64,000 nt of DNA, taken from positions 992,001 through 1,056,000 of the forward strand of contig NADL03000666.1 in NCBI GenBank assembly GCA_002205965.3, written 5' to 3'. The position numbers were made by a program, and so were the translations under genes. The notes under the pieces are model-generated. The model had not been told where the DNA came from. It saw only the letters and a program-made list of their open reading frames with translations, and did not search any database. The DNA comes from Kappaphycus alvarezii. Taxonomy: Eukaryota > Rhodophyta > Florideophyceae > Gigartinales > Solieriaceae. The stretch's first letter is position 1, and the number at the start of each line of letters is the position of its first letter. Below, piece after piece: positions 25,040-35,508 of this stretch.

Positions 25040-26080
25040 ACGACGTTGATTCATATAGTTACTTAGAATTTGCCGCAGTGATAATGATGAGAGAAAACTT
25101 GCTTCTTCGTTTCGGGCATGTGTCAAGCAGCCTTCTAAATTTTTGCCTCTTACCGCCAATACCCCACTCCACTTCCAACCTTTATTCATAGTGTTACTTG
25201 TTGAATGCTTTGAGTACAGGGTCTATATCAACAAAGGAAAGCTCTTGAGCGTCTATATGCCGTAAAATGAAGTGATCAATTCCTAAATAGCCTGGATCTT
25301 CAAATAGATATTCAATGGGTTCGGCAGTATTTGTACCCATGGAGAAGGAATTATGCCAGTTTCTGGCCCGGGTGGTTGCACGCCGGATAGTTATATCATG
25401 GTATGATGCAGCATAGCCAGAGTCGATAAATGTGAATAAACCTTCGTAGTTAATCCAAGAAGGTCGAGTTGAAGCAGTAAATTTACTTCCGTCCATTGAA
25501 ATATGCGCGATGTTGCGCATAAACAGGCCTCCTTGTTATGCATAGGGTTCCATCCACAAACCAAATGAAGCCTGAAAATAGAGGTATCCTTCCACGAGCT
25601 TTTATCCTTTCCTCAGCACTTTCGCAACGTATTTCTGATTAGAGCGCTTCGTTAATGATGCAACATATGAAAAGTACATCGCTGTGTAGAGAAGTCCTAC
25701 TATAGTTCCAACTTGCAGAGTCTGATCTAATTGCAGAAATTGCTCTTAAGCACATCAAAGCGGACATTAGCCTCTTCTCAGCAACGATTTTTGTGCGACG
25801 CCCTCCAGACCCACGAAAATCGTCGGTGTGTCCCGCTCTTATCTGTATCTGGGGACAAACAGCAGCACAAACGCCTTCGAACTCAGCAGGGAAAAAGCTC
25901 ATTACGGTCTTGAAGAGGGATATATGACCCAATTAGTTTGTCCAGACGGTATTTTCTGGCCTTGAGCAAGTTGACGGAGAAGTCTCCTATAAAGTTATCA
26001 TCCAGCTCCAAGAGAACAGTTGCAGCTCCTTGTACGGCCGCAGAGCATGCTTGATATATCAGTACAAGCAGTGAGGTAAC
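25040..26080 (-). pseudogene. PIF/Harbinger (HARBI1-like, DDE) transposase, decayed
   Basis: The minus-strand frame 25520-25194 contains the family core: MDGSKF (first Asp), GLFTFIDSGYAASYHD (second Asp region), and EYLFEDPGYLGIDHFILR. In the same frame, beyond two in-frame TAA codons (FNK-stop-HYE-stop-R), it continues into LEVEWGIGGKRQKFRRLL. This carries the VEWGIGG box with the catalytic Glu, so the frame really extends to about 25040. An upstream frame (25932-25639) holds EKRLMSALMCLRAIS, like the N-terminal helical part, and needs at least one frameshift to join. Transposition by this copy is impossible. Terminal repeats were not found. Confidence 0.65.
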
Positions 26081-26562
26081 TACGACCGGTTGTGAGTTCT
26101 ATATTAAATCATCGTCATTATCGAAAGTCTCCATGCTGGTGTACTCCACCTGATGAGTAAAGCCCAAGCGGGCTCCGTTCAGAAAGACCTATTACTAAAT
26201 TGCTGGACGGCAAAAAGACGTCGCGAAGTCAAAGTTTTGAAAATAGGAGTCGATTTTTGGGACAACAGAAAAGGCCACAGTACTAACTGGCAGTATATTT
26301 CCGGACAATCATATTCTATTTAGCATCCAAAAGCCTGTATATATTTTAAAATACCGCCACTGGTTTTTAAATAGGTGGGAGTCCTTTGTTTTCGTATCTA
26401 TGGGTTTTTTGGATGTTTCCGCTAAATATTTTTTTTGAGGCTCACCCCTCTTTTGTATTTGATTCTCCCTCTGTTTTTAAATCAGCATATTAAATTCTAA
26501 AATTAATATTTCAGAGTACGTACACATAGTTATATTTTTTGCATTATTGTGGTTCAGAGGGG

Positions 26563-28492
26563 CAGTATAATCTCGATAAATGGCCTCTCCATAGTTAACA
26601 GTTCGCGCTATTTGACCGAAAAAACCGTCCACCAAGTTGGTGGACTGCGAAATTTTAACTGAAATTTTATATTCGACCAAGTTAATTTAATTGACCGTTT
26701 CATTCAGAGGGTTCCGAGCCTTGAGAAAGGTGCAAAAACTACTCCCGCTGAAGGAATTGCTGATCAATTATACCAATTTGAACAATCTGTTCATTCTGGC
26801 ATCAGTAAGTCGTTCAGAGCATGAACTTCCATGAGTAAGAAGACTCACGTGTCTCTGGGAAAAGGACAGAAAAGGGAAATCAAGGCCGAGGCTAAGCAGA
26901 GAAGAATCGATTTAAAGGATTCCACTGGGGATGCTCTTGCAAAGTAGACCAAAACAGAATTCGCACTCCCCATCACCCTGATATTACGACGATAAGGCGA
27001 TTTTTGCGTGAAAAGACGATTTTCACGCCACAGACGGGCGATTCAGTAAACCGTTCAGAAACAAATCAGGTTCCAATGAACTACTTGAAAACAGCTCTAC
27101 AACTGGATCTGCCATCAGTATAACAGAAGGTGAAATATTTCTCGACATCTGATTCGTTTACAAGCAAAGCACATTCAGGTCATGAATAAGAGCTGTGCTG
27201 AAAATTATAAACTGTCACTTAAATCTTCAGTTGGCTGGATGGATAAGTTCAAGAAGAGATGGGGTCTTCGTCATTTTTGGCCGCATGAGGAATCCAGAGA
27301 AGCAGATGTAGTCGCTGTAACCACTCATCATCCCAAGCTTCAAGAAAAGCTTTTAAATTTGAGAAGGGAAACATATTCAATGCTGATGGATGTGGTCTAC
27401 AGTACAAGCTAGCCGCGTACACTACCGTAGTGGCAAAACCTTTGGCTGGAATGATGAAAAATAAGGACAGGTTTACGGCCCTTGCTTGTTGTAACGCTGA
27501 TGGGACAGAGGAATTTGAGTTGATGTTTATTCGACATGCAAAGAACCCCCGAGCGCTTAAGAAGAAGTACGGTCTCGAATACGGACTTGAATACCACTCC
27601 AATTCAAAGGACTGGATGACAGCTAATATGTTTTTCTCATGATTGCACCGATTCGATGCGTACATCGGAAAACCCGAGGCGCGAAAATTCGATCTTCTTA
27701 TTGACAATTACTCTGCACATAGAAGCATCAAAACACTACCTGAGTTGAATAACACAGAGATTATCTTCCTGCCACCCAATACAGCTTCCAAAATTCAGCC
27801 ATGTGATGAAGGCAATATTGCAGCAATGAAAGTCAAGTACAGAACATTTCAGTTGGAAAGTGCTCTTGATCCGGTGGGAACTGATGAAAATGCCATCTGT
27901 AAGGTCGACATACTACCGTCAACTCTGGAATTGAAGAAATTTTGGAAGAAGCTGAGCAATTATGTCACTGCCAATTGTTACTAAATACCAAGCTGATTGA
28001 TGGAAACCAGCTTCAACCGCCTGTTCCCGATTTTATCTCAGAAAGACAGCTACTGCAGATATATGTTGACTCGCTTGTTCCTGCTCGATCTATGATGCGT
28101 ACTGATGCTCTAATCAATCCTCTGAGTGAGGAAGATTGTAAGAAAGACGACACGGAGACTTTGTTTATTGCTTATGATGGGGATGACTCTGATGAAGAGA
28201 TAGACTATGAATGTAATTCCAAGATGCCTACATTCAGGGCTAAAATTGAGACATTGGCGTCTTGAAGCAGGTTTCCTACGTCTCAGTTGCAGTGGATAAG
28301 ACTTTCTTGGTCACCCCGAGGAGATTGCGGTCTTCAGTGCGTGCCCAGAGAGCTCCTACTGCCATTCAAAAACTCTTGAGAGTTACTTAAAATAGTTTAC
28401 AGTGGCTGTAAGCAATCCCCATTAATGACCTTTCACGCTAGTTGCCCGTTGATCTACTCCATCATGGTCGGTCAATTATCGAAATTATACTG
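26563..28492 (+). mobile_element. pogo/Tigger-type DNA transposon, decayed
   Basis: The left end CAGTATAATCTCGATAAATG (26563 onward) and the reverse complement of the right end CAGTATAATTTCGATAATTG (ending at 28492) match at about 20 of 23 positions, giving terminal inverted repeats. A TA follows the right end as expected for a Tc1/mariner-superfamily target site; on the left the TA is lost or mutated. Size about 1.93 kb, with one transposase pseudogene in the plus orientation filling most of it. Confidence 0.6.
26831..28265 (+). pseudogene. Tigger/pogo-type transposase (CENP-B-like HTH plus DDE), broken
   Basis: Begins at ATG 26831 (MSKKTHVSLGKGQKREIKAE), a helix-turn-helix DNA-binding start typical of Tigger-like proteins. 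The CENP-B-type second DNA-binding part follows (SSVGWMDKFKKRWGLRHFWP, 27230-27290). The DDE domain lies at 27430-27985: DRFTALACCNADGTEEFELM, then a LLIDNYSAHRS block with a catalytic Asp, then FLPPNTASKIQPCDEGNI. A conserved motif is visibly split by an in-frame TGA at 27640-27642 (FFS-stop-LHRF; relatives have Trp at this place). At least three frame changes occur (N-terminal part, about 27412, about 27940). The C-terminal frame ends acidic (YDGDDSDEEIDYE) at 28265. Non-functional. Confidence 0.75.
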
Positions 28493-29105
28493 TACTGCCT
28501 GACTTTTTTTATTCTCTGCACAGATATGCAATTTTTATGTTGTCAATTTTGCAAATACTGTACATTTAACTAGAAGTACATTTCTTGTTTCATTAGTTTC
28601 AGATAGTTAAACTGATAATATAATGGTCCAAGATCGGCAATCTCTTAACGTGTACTGTACTTTTACTGTAAAAATTTATTTGCAGCATCCTCATTCATTA
28701 ACTATCCCTGCCACGTAGGGTGGGAACAACGTCCGTACGTCCGTCTTTATGTACTGTGCTCACGTTATATTAACATGCTGCATGCATTTCACAGCTCCTG
28801 TACGCTGCTGCGTACAGAAGCCACATCTTAAATTTGTAGGTCGGTAGAACGTTACCTTATTTACTCAAGCTATATTTGATACTACGCCGTTTATTTATAC
28901 TAGTTTCGGGGTAAGACAGGTTGTCATATTGCATTTGATTCGTGTGATTTTGCTTGGTTTCTTTGTGTTCTTGGTTTCTTTGAAAGTCCCGGGGGGAAAT
29001 GATGAAGCAAGATTAAGGTCGTGTGAGTTCGGTATTTGGGGCGGTTGGTAGTGACTGAGGTCAGCGCGGGATAGTTCTAAGATTCAGAGTTGATGTTGTT
29101 GTACG
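28493..29105. other. No supportable gene
   Basis: Intergenic sequence between the Tigger element and the copia fragment. A few GTACTGTACTT-type words are present. No coding signal is recognised. Confidence 0.4.
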
Positions 29106-29555
29106 TTAATTTTTGTGGCTCCTAGTGCTTTCGTAAACATGTCCACTGTATTGCGTTCGGAGGCCAACATAGTGGAATATGATTTTCTTGCGTTGAACAT
29201 GATCTATAAGATGGTGTTGGGATACACCGACCAGTTTTCTTCTTTTCGTGGGAGCGGTGCTTTCCACGATTAGGACTGTGGCGGAGTTGTCAATGAGCAG
29301 CTTCGATGTTCGTCTCATGGGAAATGTGCGGTTGGAGAGCAAGCGCCGTATCCAATGATTATGATACACGGAGTCTGACGCTGCGATGTATTCCGCCTCG
29401 CATGTCGATTTGGCAATCGTGTGTTGCTTCTTGCTCCACCAGTTTATGGGGGTGCCTCAGGCCGTGTGGACGATGCAGGTGCGTGATAGTCGATCAGCGG
29501 CGTCTGCGAAATCAGTGATTGAGTGCGCGTTGGGAGATATTTGTCAGTGTAATTT
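29106..29555 (-). pseudogene. Ty1/copia RNase H fragment
   Basis: On the minus strand one frame reads FADAADRLSRTCIVHTA, an in-frame stop, then GTPINWWSKKQHTIAKSTCE, AEYIAASDSVYHNHWIRRLL, and LLIDNSATVLIVESTAP. It ends with a basic block and the QHHLIDHVQRKKIIFHYV segment. This is the C-terminal ribonuclease H domain of copia polyproteins (SKKQ...EAEYIA core with catalytic Glu, then the IREQV-like tail). Upstream pol domains are missing, so it is a truncated fragment. It is oriented opposite to the copia gag region at 30-31.7 kb and so comes from a different insertion. Confidence 0.7.
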
Positions 29556-29639
29556 CACTTCTTCGCCTTCTTCTGACAGCTGACAACTCGCAAAGAGGCT
29601 TTCAATTATTACTGTACTTTACCGTTCAACCTAGAACTT

Positions 29640-30430
29640 GACCGTTATGTTTATACACTGTATGGTGCTGCTTGAGCTGATCTACTTTAGATCAGCTCAA
29701 GCAATTTTAGGGTTGGAGACTCACCGTCGTCTACATGTCTTCTGGAAACTTCCTTCGACCAACAGAAAGCATCAGTCGACTCGCCTTGAAGTCTATATAT
29801 GCCACGGTCTCTCTCCATCTTCTACCTGGGTAAAGTTCCTCACAATATTCTCCTCTCTCATCTCTCCTTCTCGTTCCTTCAATCTTTCTACCCTTCTTTC
29901 TCTCTTTCCTGCTCTCCCGCTCTCTCTCTCACACTCTCTGTCTGGCTCCCTGACTCCCTCTCTCTCGTTCTCTCCATCAGGTTATGGGCCCAGGCCGCTA
30001 GCTCTGCACACCGACTCATCTTTTTCGCGCTCCCCGTTCGGCGCGAACTACCTCGAGGCTACCCTACACTCCGTGGAGAGAAGAAAACACAGAAGCTCCA
30101 AAAAAAAAGCACCTAAGGTTTGATCTGACTTCTTTGTCGTCTCTGCACTATCTACTGACCTTCTGTCTTGTGGCCTGTCTAGCGGCCGTAGTCTCCGCAC
30201 TACCTACCTTGGTTGGTTTTGCGGCCCATCGTCGTTCTTCATCCCCAGACCGCAGAACAAAGTCCATTTTGCGGCCCGACTCTTCGTTGCTGCTCGCCTC
30301 GTCTCTGTGTCACATACCTCGGTTTGTCTCATATCCCGTGTCCAGTTTCACCAGTAAGTCCAAATCTCCTCGAGACCTCTTGCTTCCTTATATATTTCGC
30401 GCTTCTTCCCCAGACTTCGCCTAACCTCGC
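29640..30430 (+). promoter_or_regulatory. Putative 5' LTR and leader of a copia element
   Basis: Precedes the zinc-finger and gag ORFs. It contains a TATA-like run (TATATAT, 29794-29800) followed by a long pyrimidine-rich leader (about 29840-29980, mostly CT/CTCTC), a common arrangement in LTR/leader regions. I cannot find a second LTR copy, because the element is cut after gag, so the boundaries are approximate. Confidence 0.35.
29669..29703. repeat. Perfect hairpin, 16-bp arms, 3-nt loop
   Basis: TGCTTGAGCTGATCTA at 29669-29684, CTT, then its exact complement at 29688-29703. It sits at the upstream edge of the putative copia LTR. Confidence 0.9.
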
Positions 30431-30445
30431 AACGCCCTACCTCCG

Positions 30446-31332
30446 ATGGTCATCCGCCGCTCCGTCTTCCTTCGAGGAATCAAGATCTCTCCAAACGACC
30501 CTGTCGTCCGCCGTATTAATTTCACTTCCGAACACGACTCATTAGACCCTGTTCAAGCCCCGCCTCGATCCGAGAAACCGCAGCTTCGCCCGAAATGCCG
30601 TTTTATCGACGACTACGCTATTGAGTCTGACGGTGAGGGCGGTGATATAACCTCCACTGCAACCTCTCCGGACGTCGTTTCACTCCCTCTTCACTCTCAC
30701 AAGAAGATTATCTCTCCCAAGAAGAAGGATTTTCTGCAACAAATCTTGGCATTGGGTACAAAGAAAAGGCCCGCAATCGAGAACAACTCCAATAATCCAG
30801 TCAAGCTCCGCCCAAAGCCTCTCCCCGTCTCTACAAGCCATGTTTCGAAACCAAAGGGTCAGAAGAAACCGGTTACAAACGTAGCTGCCCAGTTCACGTT
30901 ATTGACTTGATCTCTGCTACTCCAGCACCTCCGACACCTCCAGCTCCTGCTCCAGTCACTCTAACCCAGTCTCCTTTATCGCCTGCGGTGCCGCCTCTTC
31001 CTGCTGACCCTCCAGCCTCAAGAATAACGACTCCGCTTACTGTCGAACCCCTCTCTCCGGCTCCACTTCTTTCGTCCACTGTACCTTCTCCTCCACCTCC
31101 TTTGGCACCTATAATACCCTTTGTTTCGGAACCCAAGTCTTCTTTCCTAACCTTTGATCTCTGTCAGCTCAAAATATCGGGTCCGAAGCAACTTGCTCAG
31201 CACAGAGGTGGTAGGAAGTGCCGCAACAGATCTGAGCGGAAGTCGGCTATTACTCCTTGTGCCCACTGTAACTGCGTCTTCCAAACTAGACACGATCGCA
31301 ACAAACACATTGACCACAAACACAAAAATTAA
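30446..31332 (+). pseudogene. Proline-rich C2H2 zinc-finger ORF upstream of copia gag, one frameshift
   Basis: Frame 1 (30446-30910, 154 codons) is basic/acidic and overlaps frame 2 (30907-31332) by a few bases at TTGACTTGATC. The two read as one protein of about 295 residues after a single frame change (frame 2 can be read back as HVIDLISATPAPPTPPAPAP). Frame 2 is proline-rich, then carries KQLAQHRGGRKCRNRSERKS and a C2H2 finger with Cys-X2-Cys and His-X4-His spacing (CAHCNCVFQTRHDRNKHIDH). It ends 33 bp before the gag ATG, in the same direction. It may be an extra ORF of the element, an acquired host gene, or a degraded gag N-terminus. Whether the overlap is a programmed shift or an indel cannot be decided here. 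Confidence 0.45.
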
Positions 31333-31365
31333 ATTTTGATTCACTTGGTCCATTTTTTGCTCATC

Positions 31366-31716
31366 ATGGACTCCTCTGCTGTACATCTTATTGATAATCT
31401 CGAGAAGCTCCGTGATGATAACTTTCACATTTGGAAAGCTCGAATTCAACTCATCCTATCTCTCAGGGAGGTTAACAATCATATTACACTTAATCCACCG
31501 GAAGCATGTTCGTCAACTCACTCGGCATGGCAAAAGGCAGATGCCAAGGCAAGAGACATTATTGGACTCACAATTTCAGATACTCACCTTGAGCAGGTTC
31601 AACATGCTACCACGGCCAAGCAAATGTGGAAACCAATTTGCGATATTTTCGAAAAGCAAACTCTGCTAAACAAGCTCGCCGCAAGACGTCGCTTCTATAC
31701 CACACAGTGCACCTAG
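31366..31716 (+). pseudogene. Ty1/copia Gag (UBN2-type), truncated
   Basis: Starts at ATG 31366 (MDSSAVHLIDNLEKLRDDNF). It carries the copia Gag signature: a DDNFHIWKARIQLIL segment, then WQKADAKARDIIGLTISDTH and AKQMWKPICDIFEK. The protein stops at 117 codons where Gag should continue to a zinc knuckle. The following 250 bp decays and then joins a piece of an unrelated reverse-transcriptase family. No protease, integrase or RT follows. The preceding frame also offers an ATG at 31336, but the one at 31366 fits the family start better. Confidence 0.65.
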
Positions 31717-31949
31717 GAGATGTCACCTTGTCCTTTCTCATGTTCAAGTGGGCGCCGAAGCATCCTGAAAACCAATTCACTGCACAGATTTGTCGAGCCT
31801 CCAACTGGATTGGAAGTTTTCGAGTTCGCCATTGGAACTCACCGAGGAACTGAACCCTGACCTGTGTGTTGTAGTGGCTTAGAGGGAAAACCTCTGATCC
31901 ACTACACCATACAGGCCATGTGTGGTAGCGCTTTTCTGGACTCTATTTA

Positions 31950-32235
31950 TTGATTGTGGTATGTATCTCGCGTTAAAATTCCCTAGGTGCCACTTCCCTG
32001 GTACAATTGCGTTTATGGATTAGTTAGTTCCGCGGATCGCGTCAAAGTGCCACTCGCCACTTGGCGTTATCCGCCGCCGTATCTACCAGCGACTGAGTTG
32101 CACCCTCTGGTCATCCATCGCTCAAGCTATCCTGTCCCGAGCCCCGATGCGCATGGGCGACGAGGTACATCCGGTTAGATCTTAGCCGTATAGTTAGGAC
32201 TTGCGCAGTCCCCAGTAGATACTGAATACATTGAC
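31950..32235 (+). repeat. 3'-terminal fragment of the reverse-transcriptase family (copy G)
   Basis: Direct repeat of 51985-52245, highly similar over about 230 bp. In one frame it encodes PGTIAF, a stop, then LVPRIASKCHSPLGVIRRRI and YQRLSCTLWSSIAQAILSRA. I read this as the helical C-terminus of the reverse-transcriptase family, beyond the nuclease-like domain. The 5' part of the element is absent. Confidence 0.55.
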
Positions 32236-32343
32236 TTATTCTTCAACTTCACTAATAAATGGTGTCTAAAATTTTCCATTGTTCAAAGTTAAATCTATTG
32301 TATTGAATTTTTTTAGAAAAAATGTTTTTGACCTTGTCAAATA

Positions 32344-32400
32344 ACGCACTGGATTGCGCTACTGTACTGTATAGCAGTACAGTAGCGCAATCCAGTGCGT
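32344..32400. repeat. Perfect snap-back palindrome, 26-bp arms, 5-nt loop
   Basis: Arms 32344-32369 and 32375-32400 are exact inverted copies (left begins ACGCACTGGATTGCGC and ends with the recurrent CTACTGTACTG motif), separated by TATAG. No recognised gene covers it. Confidence 0.92.
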
Positions 32401-32522
32401 ATAGCAATATGTCCGAGCAAATTCTCACGCTCTGTACTGTCTCACGTTCCATCCCCGCCGTATCTTGATCCGCTCCGGATCCAGGCGATCAAGTTACCCC
32501 CCATGGAGGGATGGATAGAGGG

Positions 32523-32563
32523 CACAACCACCTGCGGACCGCAGGGGACCGCAGGTGGTTGTG
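32523..32563. repeat. Perfect hairpin, 15-bp arms, 11-nt loop
   Basis: CACAACCACCTGCGG and its exact complement flank ACCGCAGGGGA. The loop repeats part of the right arm (ACCGCAGG), as expected from a template-switch origin. It lies about 125 bp downstream of another perfect palindrome. Confidence 0.9.
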
Positions 32564-32619
32564 TATTCGAAGGACCTCGCAGGATGCGGAACAAAAGAGT
32601 CCGCGAGAATAGTGAAGCA

Positions 32620-34022
32620 GCATCACCAGCCAACACGTCCTCGCCGTTACTACGCCATTTTCCGCTTGACGTAGGCATTGAGCTCCTCAGAGCGCCCATT
32701 GGCCCCCCTTTGTTATGGAGACATATTTGACGGGGAAAGTCGATAGTTGTAGCAAGACCCTCTCCCTTATCGAGACGATAGGTGATGCTTACATACGGTT
32801 TCACCTTCATCGCGTCTGTTCCTTGGCATGCAAAATGAGGAATGTCGTAAAGCTAACGCCATCTGTAGCTACAACTGAAACTGCACAGAGATTGGGTACT
32901 GACCAGATCGCTTTTTACTCGCGGTCAAACAACGTGCCGGTCTCCGAAAATGTGCGCCAACAGGTTTCGCTGCCTCTTTGCAGCGGCGGACATGGCTTCA
33001 CGCCCATTGTGCCGTTCAACATCGCAGCGTACGAAGCGAGCCTAGTCGATTTGGAACGCATCAGGGACTTTTAACAATATCCTAGCCACGAGATACGCGC
33101 GCACGTGTATGCAGATGCTGGTACAAATCCCTTGGACTTCGCGCAACGCCTCCACCCGTCGTTCATGACTTAATACGTCGGCCTCCAAGAATCTCCGTCT
33201 TTCACTGGCCTTTTCGCAACGGCTGGTAATGCATACAACATCTTATATCGCGCGTGGAGTGAGTCGGCGACAAAGTGGTGCTGCCAGGACGATGACTGGG
33301 AGCGTTTCCCTCGGCCCTCGGCCCACATTGTTCTGGAGGTCCGGCGACGGATCCGCCGGAACGCATTCATCCAGACACAAGCCGCATCGCTCCTCTCCGC
33401 ACACCCTTCTAATGTCACCGGCGTCCGCGATGACACATGTTCCGTCATGTTGCGGCGCCACCCGGACATCCGCTTTTACGAAGACACCGCGCCCCTTCGC
33501 CGGGCGGAGTGCCTGAGGAAGATAGATGCTGTTGGCTATCACGCCTCGTACCTTTGCAACAAAGGCATTGGCTGGCAAAACCGCCGCAGGGCTCTGCACA
33601 CCATGCTAGTAACAGAAATTTTTTCCGCTGCTGGACGTGGCGTCAGGCACGAGGTTCCCAACCTCTCACCTGGACTCAATTTGCGCCCCACGGGCGTTCT
33701 CGTCCCGGAGCGTGGCGACGAAGCCACACCCTTACTGCCTATCCCCGTTGCGTCCAACGTCACGATTGTCTCCCCATATCAGAACACAACCATGCATATC
33801 ATAGCAAAGGCTGCAGGGGCCGTCGCCCCTTCAGCGAAAAAACGAAATCACGGCGATATCGCCCACAAACTCGCATCTATCCTTGGAGAAGCCATTCCGG
33901 GACGCTCGGTCCTATGCCGGCGATTCGTGCCCTTGAGATTCGAATCGTTGTATTTCCTTCCGAGCCGACTACTAAGTTCATTGATGGCCACGCTGTGCTC
34001 ATTTCTAAGTACAATACTGTAA
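32620..34022 (+). pseudogene. Reverse-transcriptase family remnant, thumb to nuclease-like C-terminus (copy A)
   Basis: 5'-truncated copy. A first piece (about 32640-32710) reads VGIELLRAPIG. From ATG 32715 one frame runs to 34022, broken only by TAA codons at 33072 and 33171. It contains VVKLTPSVATTE, CSGGHGFTPIVPF, YEASLVDLERIRDF, HEIRAHVYADAGTNPLDFAQ, LFATAGNAYNILYRAWSES, then the distal part with VPNLSPGLNLRPTGVLVP, VASNVTIVSPYQNTT and PLRFESL. This order (RT thumb, His/Cys-poor linker, R-P-x-D-like and D-x-T-V blocks, FDSL tail) matches copies C, D and G. In copy A the R-P-A-D motif has become R-P-T-G and the second Asp has become Asn, so the presumed nuclease residues are lost. RT palm and N-terminus are missing. 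Confidence 0.6.
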
Positions 34023-34053
34023 ATATACTGTACTGTACAGTATATTTACAGTA
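34015..34053. repeat. Perfect palindrome, 18-bp arms, 3-nt loop
   Basis: TACTGTAAATATACTGTA at 34015-34032, CTG, then the exact complement at 34036-34053. It is built from the recurrent TACTGTA motif and sits at the 3' end of reverse-transcriptase copy A, overlapping its last codons. Confidence 0.92.
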
Positions 34054-34118
34054 CAGTGCAGTATGTTTCCAGTATAGTACTTGATCAGGGGCACTGGCCA
34101 CTGTAATGTACTGTACAG

Positions 34119-34223
34119 TAGAGCCTATCCAGGGGCACTGTGGACTAAAGCCTTGGCAGGGGCTCTGGGGACTAGTGCCTTGGCAAGGGCCCTGGGGACT
34201 AGTGCTTCGTTCATGGGCACTGG
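34119..34223 (+). repeat. Minisatellite, about 27-bp unit, 3-4 copies
   Basis: Units GGACTAAAGCCTTGGCAGGG..., GGACTAGTGCCTTGGCAAGG... and GGACTAGTGCTTCGTTCATG... begin at 34142, 34169 and 34196. A partial unit precedes them. It lies just downstream of the palindrome at 34015. Confidence 0.75.
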
Positions 34224-34229
34224 CGAAGC

Positions 34230-35500
34230 ACCGGCAAGGCAATGTCGAGGCAATGGCGATATTTTACCAAATAATTCCACTATATTCTCCATTACCAGGG
34301 TAGCGTTATTATTGCCTGGTAATATAATTTATCAAAAATCTATTACAAGTAACTATAATTTTCAAAAATAGTACTGGACAACACTAATGAGAACTCAGCA
34401 TTTTAATCAATCGTTGAAATAGTTATTATCAAATTTGATAAAAATGAAATCTATTCCGAGCTATTTAGCGTTTTTTCAATTAATTTATGTAATATCATTG
34501 CAGGCAGCCATTTCCGTGAATAACTGGGTAACTTGGCATGCATAATATGTTTGCGGTAAAGTTCTACTGTATCAAACTGTGTCTGTGCGTTTCACTGACT
34601 GGTCCGAAGAAGTTTTAATTTAGAACTTAATGAATAGTATCATACAGGGCTTCCTGTACTACCACTCGCTGTACTACTGTACAGTACTGTACTGTACCGT
34701 AACCACCTGCTTAACTTTTAGTGAACAAAATAGTCGGATATGATATGTACTGCAGCGGACACCCGTTATACTAGACCCCTCTATCATATGTAAGGGATGC
34801 TCCGAAAGATCCAATGTATTTCTGGCAACAAGGGTTGATCTTGAATTACTGGTGATCATTTCGGAATGATTCATATAAAACCGGAAGAAAAATTATGTTC
34901 AGTATGCCAATTATTTTGCACACTAAGTTGGAAACGCACAATGTAATCAACTATAAATGAAAGCAAGACATAATAGAAAGTCCGCTCTTATCTTTAAAGA
35001 CCTATTGTCCAAAGGACAAGCAAATGTACTCATATGAGTACAAATGATTGTTCGAAAATACCTAGATTTTTTAATTAAAACCATACCTTGGGTGCTGAAG
35101 ACTAACATCCCCTAACTATAAAAGAAGTATTTTCATCCTCATTCACAACAATCGCTGTGGCCTAATGGGCCTCAAGTATAGAATGGAATAAGAAATCGTT
35201 AGTCCGACTGGCTGCGCTACACAGAAGGGCAAAAAATTCCTTCAGGAAGGTCTACATTTCTCCCTTAGCTGCACCTCAGTTGGCTTAGCGCGCCCACTTG
35301 AACATGAGGAGAGGGGTTAGTTCACTGATCACTCATAAAGGGGAATAAAGCTTTAGGTACGTATGCTAATTCCGCAGGTTGAACGACGCGAATCAGAAAT
35401 ATAGGCGGCTATAGTCAAGGACTAAATTTTTTATTTTTGCTCACTCAGCCTACAAAGAATGTCAGCATAGACAAGTAAACATCACTATAGAGTAGTATAA
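34230..35500. other. AT-rich spacer, no gene
   Basis: AT-rich sequence with one block of TACTGTACAGTA-type words near 34665-34700 and no coding signal I can support. A clear TTAA-flanked piggyBac end was not found at its right edge. Confidence 0.4.
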
Positions 35501-35508
35501 AGCATAAT

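Noticed and set aside
26627-26645. GTCCACCAAGTTGGTGGAC palindrome as part of the hairpin set
   Set aside because: Perfect, but only 9-bp arms; it could be a transposase binding site in the Tigger end or chance.
29799-30123. Plus-strand serine/leucine-rich ORFs
   Set aside because: Composition follows the CT-rich leader tract, so they are not independent evidence of a protein.
32442-32810. 122-codon minus-strand frame
   Set aside because: It overlaps perfect palindromes and lies antisense to recognised RT-family coding in copy A.
33243-33763. Minus-strand frames antisense to RT copy A
   Set aside because: The plus-strand frame carries the family motifs; these are GC-rich shadows.
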